Source: JAWXVD01 sp044425705 | GTDB taxonomy: Bacteria; Bacillota; Clostridia; Lachnospirales; Lachnospiraceae | Assembly (NCBI GenBank): GCA_044425705.1 | Contig: JAWXVD010000032.1 | Span: 1-29,764 of the forward strand | DNA length: 29,764 bases | Direction of reading: 5' to 3' | In this document: piece after piece, positions 8,721 through 16,252 of the stretch | Numbering within the stretch: the first letter of the stretch is position 1 | Layout: each line of letters opens with the position of its first letter | Made by a program: the position numbers and the translations under genes | The notes under the pieces: generated by a model | Database searches by the model: none | What the model saw: the letters and a program-made list of their open reading frames with translations, nothing else | What the model was told of the DNA's origin: nothing

Positions 8721-10334
8721 TTATTTGTATTGCTGTACAAGTTCTTCTTGCAGCGTAGGTAGATTATATAAAGAAAATCCTGTTAAATACAAATCCCACA
8801 TTTCATTATCATCTATATCTTTTTCGCCTATAATAAAATCTATCATCCATGACTTTGTGTAAGTTGACAATGATTCTAATGCAGTGATATCTAATGAATA
8901 ATCAGAGTATTTTAAATAAGGTAAGGTATATGTAGGTTGAAAATTCTGGTACAGACTATTAGCACGTTGTTGTAAATATTCATCTTGGTTTACTTGATAA
9001 CCCTTCCATGCAATTCGATCAGCATAATAAGGAACAGTAATAAAAGGACCAAATAGAGTTTCGGAATTATTGTTACGTTCTAGAGCTCCGTTGGTTGTTA
9101 CAGAAATAACGGCAGGATTGCCAGCAGTGCTAATATCGGTGGAATGTGCTTCTTCCCAATCTATGCCATATTCGCCAAAATGTCCAATAAGATAAGCCTC
9201 TTCACTACACATCACATCCATTAATATAAAGGCTTCCTCTTGATGGTTTGAGGAACTTAATACCACTCCACCTACATCAGGTAAATAAGGATGAATAGTA
9301 GTAACTGGAGTATGGGAACTTGCTAAGGGTGACATGATAAAAAATTGGCTTAACAATTCAGGTGAACTTTCGTATAGAACGGATGAAATATCATTAGTAG
9401 CAAAGATACCGATGATATTATCTGGATCATTACAAATGCTAATGAATTGTTCTGTAGTAAACGTGAAATTTTCTATGGGAATAAATCCTTGTTCATAAAG
9501 GGAGTGGCAATAGCGAAGACCCTCACGCCAACTATCGGTAGAAGGAGGATAATATATATTGTTTTGTTGATCTAAAGCGAAGTAATAATTAATAGGATCA
9601 CAAGTGGTAAAGCTATTCATCAGAAAGTTACAGATAAAATTATGTTCAGAATCAATGCTTCCCATCATTGGAATTTTGTCTGGAAAATGAGTTTGAAAAG
9701 CAAGTAGAACATTTATTAATTCATCAGTTGTAGTAGGAACTGCAAGATCAACCGCTTCTAACCAATTAATATTAATCCATACATTTTGTAGATATTGTGT
9801 ATTTTCAGATGTATGTAATGCGGGCATATAGTAAATTAGTTGATCATCATTTGAGATAGCTTTTTTTAAATTATAAGATAAATGGTTGTTAAAGGCATTT
9901 TGTATATTACTTCCTTCTGAAATAAAAGTATTTAAAGGAGTGAGAAATCCAGATTCTACATAAAAATCTAATGTATCCATGGAAGGTGTTGTCTCTTCTG
10001 AAAAGAAAATGGCATCTATAGAAGTATTAGCATTGGATAGTAACATATGTAGATATTCTTCCGTATAAGTTGATGAGATATAGTCAAATACGATATGATA
10101 TCCAGTTTGTTCTTCAAGCCAATCTTTGTAATAAGAATCATCAATATGAAAAAATTCTTCCTGATAGGGAATGGCAATGGTTAAAGTGACATCCGTAATA
10201 TTACTATCATAGTTGTTTGTGGATGATTTTTGAAAAATATTGTGGTTTTGTGTATATCGAAATAGAAGCATAAACCCTGTACAAAGCAGTAAAAGAGAAA
10301 AAATATATAGTAGGAGCTGTTTTTGTAAAGTATT
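8721..10334 (-). CDS. Membrane-anchored extracellular solute-binding protein
   Basis: About 538 residues, resembling the large carbohydrate-type SBPs (LplA/YtcQ-like, SBP family 1). A single N-terminal hydrophobic segment (residues about 8-27, LLLYIFSLLLLCTGFMLLF) lacks a good lipobox, so it is probably a signal anchor rather than a lipoprotein signal. The mature part starts VTLTIAIPYQEEFFHIDDSY; near the C-terminus HQEEAFILMDVMCSEEAYLI and YGIDWEEA match the late helices of the family. The start is probably a TTG at 10335-10337 (minus strand): a full AGGAGG lies 8 nt before it, and the next in-frame ATG would cut the membrane segment in half. The coordinates given exclude that start codon. 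It faces the YesM/YesN-like pair across a shared 293-bp control region. I infer that it is sensed or regulated with that pair; the ligand is unknown. Confidence 0.85.
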   Translation of the reverse strand, partial: NTLQKQLLLYIFSLLLLCTGFMLLFRYTQNHNIFQKSSTNNYDSNITDVTLTIAIPYQEEFFHIDDSYYKDWLEEQTGYHIVFDYISSTYTEEYLHMLLSNANTSIDAIFFSEETTPSMDTLDFYVESGFLTPLNTFISEGSNIQNAFNNHLSYNLKKAISNDDQLIYYMPALHTSENTQYLQNVWININWLEAVDLAVPTTTDELINVLLAFQTHFPDKIPMMGSIDSEHNFICNFLMNSFTTCDPINYYFALDQQNNIYYPPSTDSWREGLRYCHSLYEQGFIPIENFTFTTEQFISICNDPDNIIGIFATNDISSVLYESSPELLSQFFIMSPLASSHTPVTTIHPYLPDVGGVVLSSSNHQEEAFILMDVMCSEEAYLIGHFGEYGIDWEEAHSTDISTAGNPAVISVTTNGALERNNNSETLFGPFITVPYYADRIAWKGYQVNQDEYLQQRANSLYQNFQPTYTLPYLKYSDYSLDITALESLSTYTKSWMIDFIIGEKDIDDNEMWDLYLTGFSLYNLPTLQEELVQQYK

Positions 10335-10480
10335 CAAGTTAGAAACCTCCTGAAAAGTAATATTATTAATAACAGTATAAGTTATATAGTACTGTGGGGT
10401 ATAATATCTTATATGATAAACATTTGAGTTCTATATATTTATCTAATATATCACATAATGATTCTGAAATGTGACAAGAT

Positions 10481-10499
10481 ATTTGAAAAAATTTCAAAT
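10481..10499. repeat. Palindrome ATTTGAAA-AAA-TTTCAAAT
   Basis: Perfect 8-bp arms (10481-10488 and 10492-10499) around an AAA spacer, just upstream of the 14-bp direct repeats. With no G+C-rich stem and no T-tract it looks more like a protein-binding site than a terminator. A+T-rich DNA yields such palindromes by chance fairly often. Confidence 0.5.
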
Positions 10500-10500
10500 C

Positions 10501-10535
10501 TTAAGATATTACAAATAAATATTAAGATATTACAA
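10501..10535. repeat. 14-bp direct repeat TTAAGATATTACAA at 21-bp spacing
   Basis: Two identical copies at 10501-10514 and 10522-10535, start to start 21 bp, i.e. two helical turns, so both lie on the same face of DNA. A weaker partial copy (AGATATT) occurs at 10477-10483. AraC-family regulators bind direct repeats at this spacing, and one is encoded 96 bp downstream, so this is a candidate operator for the adjacent response regulator. Confidence 0.5.
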
Positions 10536-10630
10536 CAAGATAGGGGGATGTTCTATTGCATAATATAAGAATCAATGTAGAATAAAAAGTAACAGTGCAA
10601 ATACACATGATTCATTTTGAGGATAGAGAA

Positions 10631-11356
10631 ATGTATAAAGTATATATTGTAGATAATGATCCGTTCATTTTAGATGAAATTGTGCAAAATATTGCATGGA
10701 TGGATAATGGTTTTGAAGTTGTGTCATATTCTGTGTCGCCGAAGCAAGCAATTGAGGATATTATCAAATTGCAACCAGATGTGGTGTTTAGTGATTTGAA
10801 AATGCCAGGTATGGATGGAGTTGAAATGATACAAGTATTACAGGAAGCAAAGATAGAATGTGAATTCGTAATGCTAAGTGCATTTGCTAATTTTGAAGAT
10901 TCTAGAAGATTTTTCCGTTTGGATGGTTTTGATTATTTGTTAAAACCAGTTCAAGAGCAAGAAGTGCAGATGGTATTAGAAAAATTAGCTGGAAAATTAT
11001 CGAAGAAGAAACGAAGAGAGCTAGGTGACATTGAGAATATTTCTTTAGCATTTGGTGAATTGGTGACATATATTAATAAGAATTTTAATCAAAAACATAC
11101 ATTAGAATTGTTGGGAATGAGATTTGGGTTGAATCCTAATTATATTTGTAATTTATTTACGAAACATTATAATACCACATTAACTAGATATCTTACGCAA
11201 TTGAGAATGGATCATGCTTTGTACATGATGCAAACCACAGAGAAAGCTTATAAAGAAATTGCTGTTGAATGTGGATATACAGATTATTATTATTTTTGCA
11301 AAGTATTCAAAGGTTTTTATGGAGCATCACCCTCTAACTATATAGTAAAAGAATAG
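10631..11356 (+). CDS. Response regulator with AraC-type DNA-binding domain (YesN-like)
   Basis: A 241-residue cytoplasmic transcription regulator. Residues 1-115 are a receiver domain: acidic pocket VDNDPF, phospho-acceptor Asp55 in VVFSDLKMPGMDG, and the switch Lys in FDYLLKP. A short linker leads to two helix-turn-helix units of AraC type (TLELLGMRFGLNPNYICNLF; AYKEIAVECGYTDYYYFCKV). It is compact compared with typical YesN proteins (350-500 residues), having no inserted middle domain. The ATG at 10631 is chosen over in-frame GTG 10595 and ATG 10607 because GAGGA sits 7 nt upstream and the receiver fold then begins at once (MYKVYIVDNDPF). It precedes its probable cognate kinase by 67 bp. 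Likely targets are the divergent SBP genes and possibly its own operon. Confidence 0.94.
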   Translation: MYKVYIVDNDPFILDEIVQNIAWMDNGFEVVSYSVSPKQAIEDIIKLQPDVVFSDLKMPGMDGVEMIQVLQEAKIECEFVMLSAFANFEDSRRFFRLDGFDYLLKPVQEQEVQMVLEKLAGKLSKKKRRELGDIENISLAFGELVTYINKNFNQKHTLELLGMRFGLNPNYICNLFTKHYNTTLTRYLTQLRMDHALYMMQTTEKAYKEIAVECGYTDYYYFCKVFKGFYGASPSNYIVKE

Positions 11357-11423
11357 ATATTATACAGGCCCCATGGTGATGTTTTGACATTGTGTGAAAT
11401 TATGGCTATGAATGTAGGTGGAT

Positions 11424-13139
11424 ATGATAGATAAAAGAATCCATGAAGGAAAAGATACAAGTAACTTCATCTTGCGAAAAAAATTATATATTTCTCTAGG
11501 AATACTGAGTATTTCGGTTATTTTTTGTTGTGCTGTTTATTATGTGAAAGTAATGCAAAATATAGAAGAAACCAACAAAAAATATGTAGAACAGATTTCT
11601 AATGGTATTATTTCTACAATGAATAGCATTTTGTTGAATATAGAGCATGTTGCAATTGCTATGTCGGAAAATGAAGAAGTGATAGAGTTTATTGAACAAG
11701 AGGAGCCATTGAAATATTACGAACAATCGAAAGTAATACAGGAAGAATTAGATGCCATCTATCAGCAGGATGGATTGGTTGACCATATTATTATATATAA
11801 TGATGAGTATCATTACTATAGGTTACGAGGTGAGTTGGGAAATACTTCATGTGATCGATTAGGGTTTTTACTACAAGAAAAACAGCAAACGGGACAGCTA
11901 GTGGTATCCTTAGAAGGCGACGATTATATAGCATATGTAACCAGTATTTACAAAAATGAAAAGTCAATTGGGAAACTTGTATTTATGATAAAAAATGAAA
12001 AGCTGATTGATTTGTTTCATAGTTATGATGCTATGGCGGGGATTCAAATAGGGCTGGTTGCAGATGATGTAATTTTAGTGGCTACTGATGATGCATTAAC
12101 TGGTGAAGAGGTTGAAGTTATAGAACAGGGCATGCGAACCTACCATGTGGGGCAAATAGGTTATACGCCATTTCAAGTAGTAGTCATGGATGATGGTGGG
12201 TTTATTTTCGATTCATTAAAAGATTTTTTTGTATTATTAGTTGTTATTATAGGAATTTTAATAGGCATTATTTTTATGTTCTTTAAATTTTCTAATCGTG
12301 TATTCTTTAACCCTATGTTCCAAATAATGGAAAGTGTACAACAAATCATAAAAGGAAAAGAAACACATATATTGCATATGACAGGAGAACAAGAATTTGA
12401 TGAGTTAGTGATAGAAATCAATTCTATGATTGATCAATTAGATGAAAACAGTAAACGAATGTTGCAAATGCAATATGAAATACAAGGGAAAGAAATTGAA
12501 AAACAACAGTTGACGATTTCCTTTTTAAAGAAACAGATTAATGCTCATTTTATGGTAAATACATTAAACGTTATCAAACGTTTACAGAAATTAGGGGAAA
12601 ATGAAAAGGCTGAAAAAATGTGTAATGGCCTTGCACAATTATTACGATACGCAAATGAAACCAATGAATATGAGGGTGGTTTCGAAGAGATGAAAATGCT
12701 AGAACGCTATATTGAAATTATGAATATACGTTATCCTAATTTATTTACTTGGTCTTTTGAGGTGGATGACAGAATGGATGACATTTTGATCCCTAGAATG
12801 CTGTTACAACCAATTGTAGAAAATGCAGTTATGCATGGATTGGAGCCAATGGGAAAAGGAGGTTTGTTGATTTGCGCCCATGTAAGAAAAGAAGAAGTGA
12901 GGATTACGATATCTGATACAGGATGCGGTATAAGTGAAAATACGCTAGCGTTGCTACAAAAAGAATTACAAGATATGGGGATAGGTCTGTGGAAAGATCA
13001 GGGAATTGAACATATCGCCTTGGCTAATATTCAAAGTCGTATTATTTCCCTTTTTGGAAAACAATATGGTCTTACAATACAATCGGAGGAAAACAAGGGA
13101 ACGATTGTAACGGTTATTTTACCCACCATAGAAAAATAA
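11424..13139 (+). CDS. Sensor histidine kinase, YesM/LytS type
   Basis: About 571 residues. TM1 at about 21-41 (LYISLGILSISVIFCCAVYYV), an extracytoplasmic sensor region of about 225 residues, TM2 at about 267-288 (FFVLLVVIIGILIGIIFMFF), a HAMP-like linker, then the His_kinase domain with its phospho-acceptor in FLKKQINAHFMVNTLN (His375) and an ATPase domain with N-box MLLQPIVENAVMHGLEP and G-box ISDTGCGIS. The usual NPHFLFNTL is here NAHFMVNTL, with His and Asn kept. ATG 11424 is preferred over in-frame GTG 11418 because AGGTGG (11416-11421) overlaps the GTG. It pairs with the AraC-type regulator just upstream. YesM-type kinases often work with SBPs; here two SBP genes lie directly opposite. 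Confidence 0.92.
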   Translation: MIDKRIHEGKDTSNFILRKKLYISLGILSISVIFCCAVYYVKVMQNIEETNKKYVEQISNGIISTMNSILLNIEHVAIAMSENEEVIEFIEQEEPLKYYEQSKVIQEELDAIYQQDGLVDHIIIYNDEYHYYRLRGELGNTSCDRLGFLLQEKQQTGQLVVSLEGDDYIAYVTSIYKNEKSIGKLVFMIKNEKLIDLFHSYDAMAGIQIGLVADDVILVATDDALTGEEVEVIEQGMRTYHVGQIGYTPFQVVVMDDGGFIFDSLKDFFVLLVVIIGILIGIIFMFFKFSNRVFFNPMFQIMESVQQIIKGKETHILHMTGEQEFDELVIEINSMIDQLDENSKRMLQMQYEIQGKEIEKQQLTISFLKKQINAHFMVNTLNVIKRLQKLGENEKAEKMCNGLAQLLRYANETNEYEGGFEEMKMLERYIEIMNIRYPNLFTWSFEVDDRMDDILIPRMLLQPIVENAVMHGLEPMGKGGLLICAHVRKEEVRITISDTGCGISENTLALLQKELQDMGIGLWKDQGIEHIALANIQSRIISLFGKQYGLTIQSEENKGTIVTVILPTIEK

Positions 13140-13218
13140 TCTGGAAATTTTGGGAATCAGTTCATTTTCAAATAGAATTCACTAGAATTGTAGTAAGGAG
13201 AAAGAAGAGGGGTATCAC

Positions 13219-13944
13219 ATGATTACATATGCAAAGATAAGTGATGTAGGCAGTCGTAGTGTAAATGAAGACTGTGTGGGAGTTTTCGAAAAAGATAATA
13301 GTAAACTCTTTGTACTTTGTGATGGATTAGGAGGACATGGAGGAGGAGAAATTGCTAGCGCAATTGCAGTGGAAGCGACAAAAGAAGTGTTTATGGAAAA
13401 TGATTTAGAGTCAGACGAATTATTTATTAATTGTTTGCAGCTTGCACAGGATAGATTACATGAAAAACAACGGGAACGAGGATTAGTGAATGAATACAAA
13501 ACCACTATTACGTTGTTACATGTATATCAGGGTATCGTTCGGTTAGCACATGTTGGAGATAGTAGAATTTATACTTTTAAAAAGCATAAAATGATTACAA
13601 GAACGTTAGACCATAGTGTGCCACAGTTATTAGCATCTCAAGGAGAAATTAAAGAAATAGATATTCGTTTTCATGAAGACCGAAATCGATTGATTCGTGT
13701 ATTAGGAGGAGAAGAAGACACACCAAGATATACGGTTAGTGGTGGGGAGGTACTGCATACAGATATGCGTTTTTTGATGTGTAGTGATGGATTTTGGGAA
13801 TTGATTCTGGAAAAAGATATGTGTAAATTGTTAAAATCTTGTAAGACTCCAGAACAATGGTTGCAACACATGGAAAGTATTGTAAAAACAAATGGAGCTG
13901 GAAAGAATATGGATAATTATTCAGCAATTGTTATTTACACATAA
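13219..13944 (+). CDS. PP2C-type Ser/Thr protein phosphatase (first copy)
   Basis: A 241-residue cytoplasmic metal-dependent phosphatase that removes phosphate from Ser/Thr residues. PP2C motifs are complete: VGSRSVNEDCVGV (motif 1, Asp18), FVLCDGLGGHGGGEIAS (metal-binding Asp35 and Gly36), LAHVGDSRIYTF, MCSDGFWELI and the closing MDNYSAIVI. No membrane segment. It is the first gene of the kinase/FHA island, 79 bp after the histidine kinase; AGAGGGG precedes the ATG. The expected role is to reverse the zinc-ribbon kinases encoded downstream; which substrates it prefers cannot be read from sequence. Confidence 0.95.
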   Translation: MITYAKISDVGSRSVNEDCVGVFEKDNSKLFVLCDGLGGHGGGEIASAIAVEATKEVFMENDLESDELFINCLQLAQDRLHEKQRERGLVNEYKTTITLLHVYQGIVRLAHVGDSRIYTFKKHKMITRTLDHSVPQLLASQGEIKEIDIRFHEDRNRLIRVLGGEEDTPRYTVSGGEVLHTDMRFLMCSDGFWELILEKDMCKLLKSCKTPEQWLQHMESIVKTNGAGKNMDNYSAIVIYT

Positions 13945-14006
13945 GATATCTTGTGACGTTGCAATTTTGTCTCTTCAAGCCAAAGTTGCCAGACTGAGAG
14001 AAAGGC

Positions 14007-14579
14007 ATGGTTATTAATATGGCAGTAATACAATGTGAAAAGGGTCACTTTTATGATGGGGAAAAGTTTCAGGAATGCCCACATTGTAAAACACCACTAT
14101 CATCAAAAAAAAGAATGATCAGTGAAGAAATGACACAATATAAACCATTTTCTATACAAGAGTCAAGTATACCTGTTGTTATGGCTATGGGAAATGGGAT
14201 GCAAAAAGATGAAAAGACAGTGGGTATTTATCAATCTAAATTAGGAATTGAACCAGTAGTTGGTTGGCTTGTATGTACGGAAGGAAAAGAAAAAGGACGT
14301 TCTTATACACTACATGTGGGTAGGAATTTTGTGGGAAGAGCCATCCATATGGATGTTTCCTTGCCAGATGAAGAACAAGTATCGATGGAAGACCATTGTT
14401 CCATTGTATTTGAACCAAGGCGACTGATATTTATGTTGGCAAGAGGAAAAGGGGAAAGCGTCATTGTGAATGGAGAGTTTTTACAAGAATCCTATCAATT
14501 GACAGGAGAAGAAAATATCCAATTAGGAAATACAAAACTTGTTTTTATACCTTTTTGTAAGGAGGGAAGAGTATGGTAA
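14007..14579 (+). CDS. Zinc-ribbon FHA-domain protein (first copy)
   Basis: A 190-residue soluble protein. The N-terminus has a putative metal site, IQCEKGHFYDGEKFQECPHC (Cys-x3-His...Cys-x2-Cys). The C-terminal half is a FHA phosphothreonine-reading domain opened by EPVVGWLVCTEG and GRNFVGRAIHMDVSL. It is a paralogue of the protein at 18641-19309, sharing both zinc site and FHA opening. Oddly, the phosphopeptide-contacting Ser-Arg of FHA domains (VSRERH in the paralogue) is VSMEDH here, so binding may be weak or altered. A second ATG at 14019 aligns exactly with the paralogue's start and may be the true one; GAGAGAAAGG favours 14007. Its stop overlaps the next start (ATGGTAA), implying translational coupling. 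Confidence 0.87.
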   Translation: MVINMAVIQCEKGHFYDGEKFQECPHCKTPLSSKKRMISEEMTQYKPFSIQESSIPVVMAMGNGMQKDEKTVGIYQSKLGIEPVVGWLVCTEGKEKGRSYTLHVGRNFVGRAIHMDVSLPDEEQVSMEDHCSIVFEPRRLIFMLARGKGESVIVNGEFLQESYQLTGEENIQLGNTKLVFIPFCKEGRVW

Positions 14580-16219
14580 CAAGAGTAGAACAGGTGCAGT
14601 CCAAATTACCCCAAGTACAAATATGGTTTTATGGAGAAGAAACCATCACTTGTGATGAAATAACAGTAGAGATTGGTGAAAACAAAGTCAATTGTACAGA
14701 TGTTTTTTCGGTAGAAGAAAGTACTGCACCTACACAATATTATGTATTGGTGGATTGCTCCACTTCTACAACAGGAGCACAATTGGCGGCAACAAAAGAT
14801 GCATTATTGCAATTGGCAAATAGGAAAAAGGAAGCAGACCAGCTAACAGTCATCAGTTTTGGTGTGTCAGTGGATGTGTTATTAGATGGAGAAACAGATA
14901 TAGATTTAATTACAACAGTTGTAGATGGACTACAAGCTGACCAAGCAGGCACTTTGTTCTTTGATGCTTTGGCAAAGGTATCAGAAATTGCATCTAAAGA
15001 AACTGTGGCTACAGACAGAAAAGTATTGTTTGCCTTTTCCGACTCGGTAGATTATAACTTAGGCGGTTATACTAAGGATGAAACGGAAGATTTATTAATA
15101 GAAGCAGGATTACCATTATATGCCATAGGTTATGACAGTGGTACAAAAGAAAATCTTGATAATTTTGGAGCATTAGCAAGAGCGACTGGTGGAGATATTG
15201 CTATTGTTAATGGCGATAATTTACTGTTAACATTTACAGAACGATTGGAACAAATTACAGAGGAAGCACAATGTGCAGTTTTTACAACAGCTACCAATAT
15301 GACCACAAAAGAAGTGGTGCCAATCACTTTCACTGTGGGGGAGGAAAATCATGAAATAGACACTTTATTTCGTTATTGGATAGCAGATGAAAGTGTACCT
15401 ACAATTGTAGAGGGCACACAAGTAGGAGCTGATGGTTTAGAACTTGTTTTTTCAGAGTCGGTCAGTGGAGCAACGGTAGAAGATAATTATAAGATTGTAG
15501 ATGGAGAAGATAGAGTATTAGGGATTGAAGCTATTGTTTATCAGGAAGAAAGCAATTGTGTACAGATTACCTTAGAAGAAATTCCTTATACAGAAGAAAT
15601 AAGTGTGCAATGTGTCAATATTACAGATGTTTCTATGGAAAAGAATCCAGTAGAACAGATGATAGAAATTCCTATTACCAACGAGAAACCAAAAGAAACA
15701 TTGGTGGAAGAAGAATCTGGAGCACCTATAGTTGCATGGATGCTATTAACTTTAATGATAGTTGGTATTATATTAGGAATTGTATTCGGAAAGAAGAAAA
15801 AAATAGTAGAGGAAACAGAGGATGAAGTAGAACCTTTAGGAGAACAAAGTATCCCAAGTACCCATTTTCAAAGCCAAGGACAAGGTAGCAAGGCTCATTT
15901 TGTGAAAAGTCAATTACGACAAATGATATTAGATGTGGCAGATGGTAATGGACAAAGCAAGCGAGTGACGTTAAATATTGATAAGAGTTTATTTGTGGGT
16001 CGTAGTGATATCTGTGATGTGATATTTGATGACCCGCAAATGAGTAGGCAACATTTTGTAATAGAAGTAGATGAATATGGTCAATATTCCATTACCAATT
16101 TAAGTACAACAAAGCCTGCTATTTTAAATGGGATTCCTATTCAGAAAACAAGAGCATTGCAAAATGGAGACAGGATACAAGCAGGAAATCAATATATGAC
16201 ATTTAAAGAATCCAAGTAA
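14573..16219 (+). CDS. VWA - Ig-like - transmembrane - FHA protein
   Basis: 548 residues. VWA domain at about 55-230 with an intact MIDAS metal site (DCSTS: Asp61, Ser63, Ser65; Thr127; Asp158 region FSDSVD). Residues about 268-365 resemble a bacterial Ig-like adhesive domain (DESVPTIVEGTQVGADGLEL). One transmembrane segment at about 386-406 is followed by KKKK, then a linker and a FHA domain at 465-545 (LFVGRSDICDVIF, MSRQH). By the positive-inside rule the FHA is cytoplasmic and the VWA part outside, yet no N-terminal signal peptide is present. The start is fixed by AGGAGGG 6 nt upstream and an in-frame stop at 14558-14560. It overlaps the preceding FHA gene by 7 bp. Inferred role: linking an external or membrane VWA module to phosphothreonine signals inside the cell. 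Confidence 0.9.
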   Translation: MVTRVEQVQSKLPQVQIWFYGEETITCDEITVEIGENKVNCTDVFSVEESTAPTQYYVLVDCSTSTTGAQLAATKDALLQLANRKKEADQLTVISFGVSVDVLLDGETDIDLITTVVDGLQADQAGTLFFDALAKVSEIASKETVATDRKVLFAFSDSVDYNLGGYTKDETEDLLIEAGLPLYAIGYDSGTKENLDNFGALARATGGDIAIVNGDNLLLTFTERLEQITEEAQCAVFTTATNMTTKEVVPITFTVGEENHEIDTLFRYWIADESVPTIVEGTQVGADGLELVFSESVSGATVEDNYKIVDGEDRVLGIEAIVYQEESNCVQITLEEIPYTEEISVQCVNITDVSMEKNPVEQMIEIPITNEKPKETLVEEESGAPIVAWMLLTLMIVGIILGIVFGKKKKIVEETEDEVEPLGEQSIPSTHFQSQGQGSKAHFVKSQLRQMILDVADGNGQSKRVTLNIDKSLFVGRSDICDVIFDDPQMSRQHFVIEVDEYGQYSITNLSTTKPAILNGIPIQKTRALQNGDRIQAGNQYMTFKESK

Positions 16220-16252
16220 GTATAAAATTGTTTTAGAATCGAGGTAAATGTG

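Larger units (their letters stand above)
10338..10630. promoter_or_regulatory. Divergent control region between SBP genes and response regulator
   Basis: Non-coding, very A+T-rich, between the minus-strand SBP pair and the plus-strand regulator. It holds the ribosome binding sites of both flanking genes (AGGAGG complement near 10346-10351; GAGGA at 10619-10623), a TATAAT at 10400-10405 with no convincing -35 on the plus strand, an 8+8 palindrome and a 14-bp direct repeat (listed separately). I see no confident start site for either transcript. Confidence 0.55.

Noticed and set aside
10400..10405. TATAAT as the -10 of the regulator promoter
   Set aside because: The hexamer is perfect, but no recognisable -35 lies 16-18 bp upstream and no extended -10; in such A+T-rich DNA the match alone is not enough.
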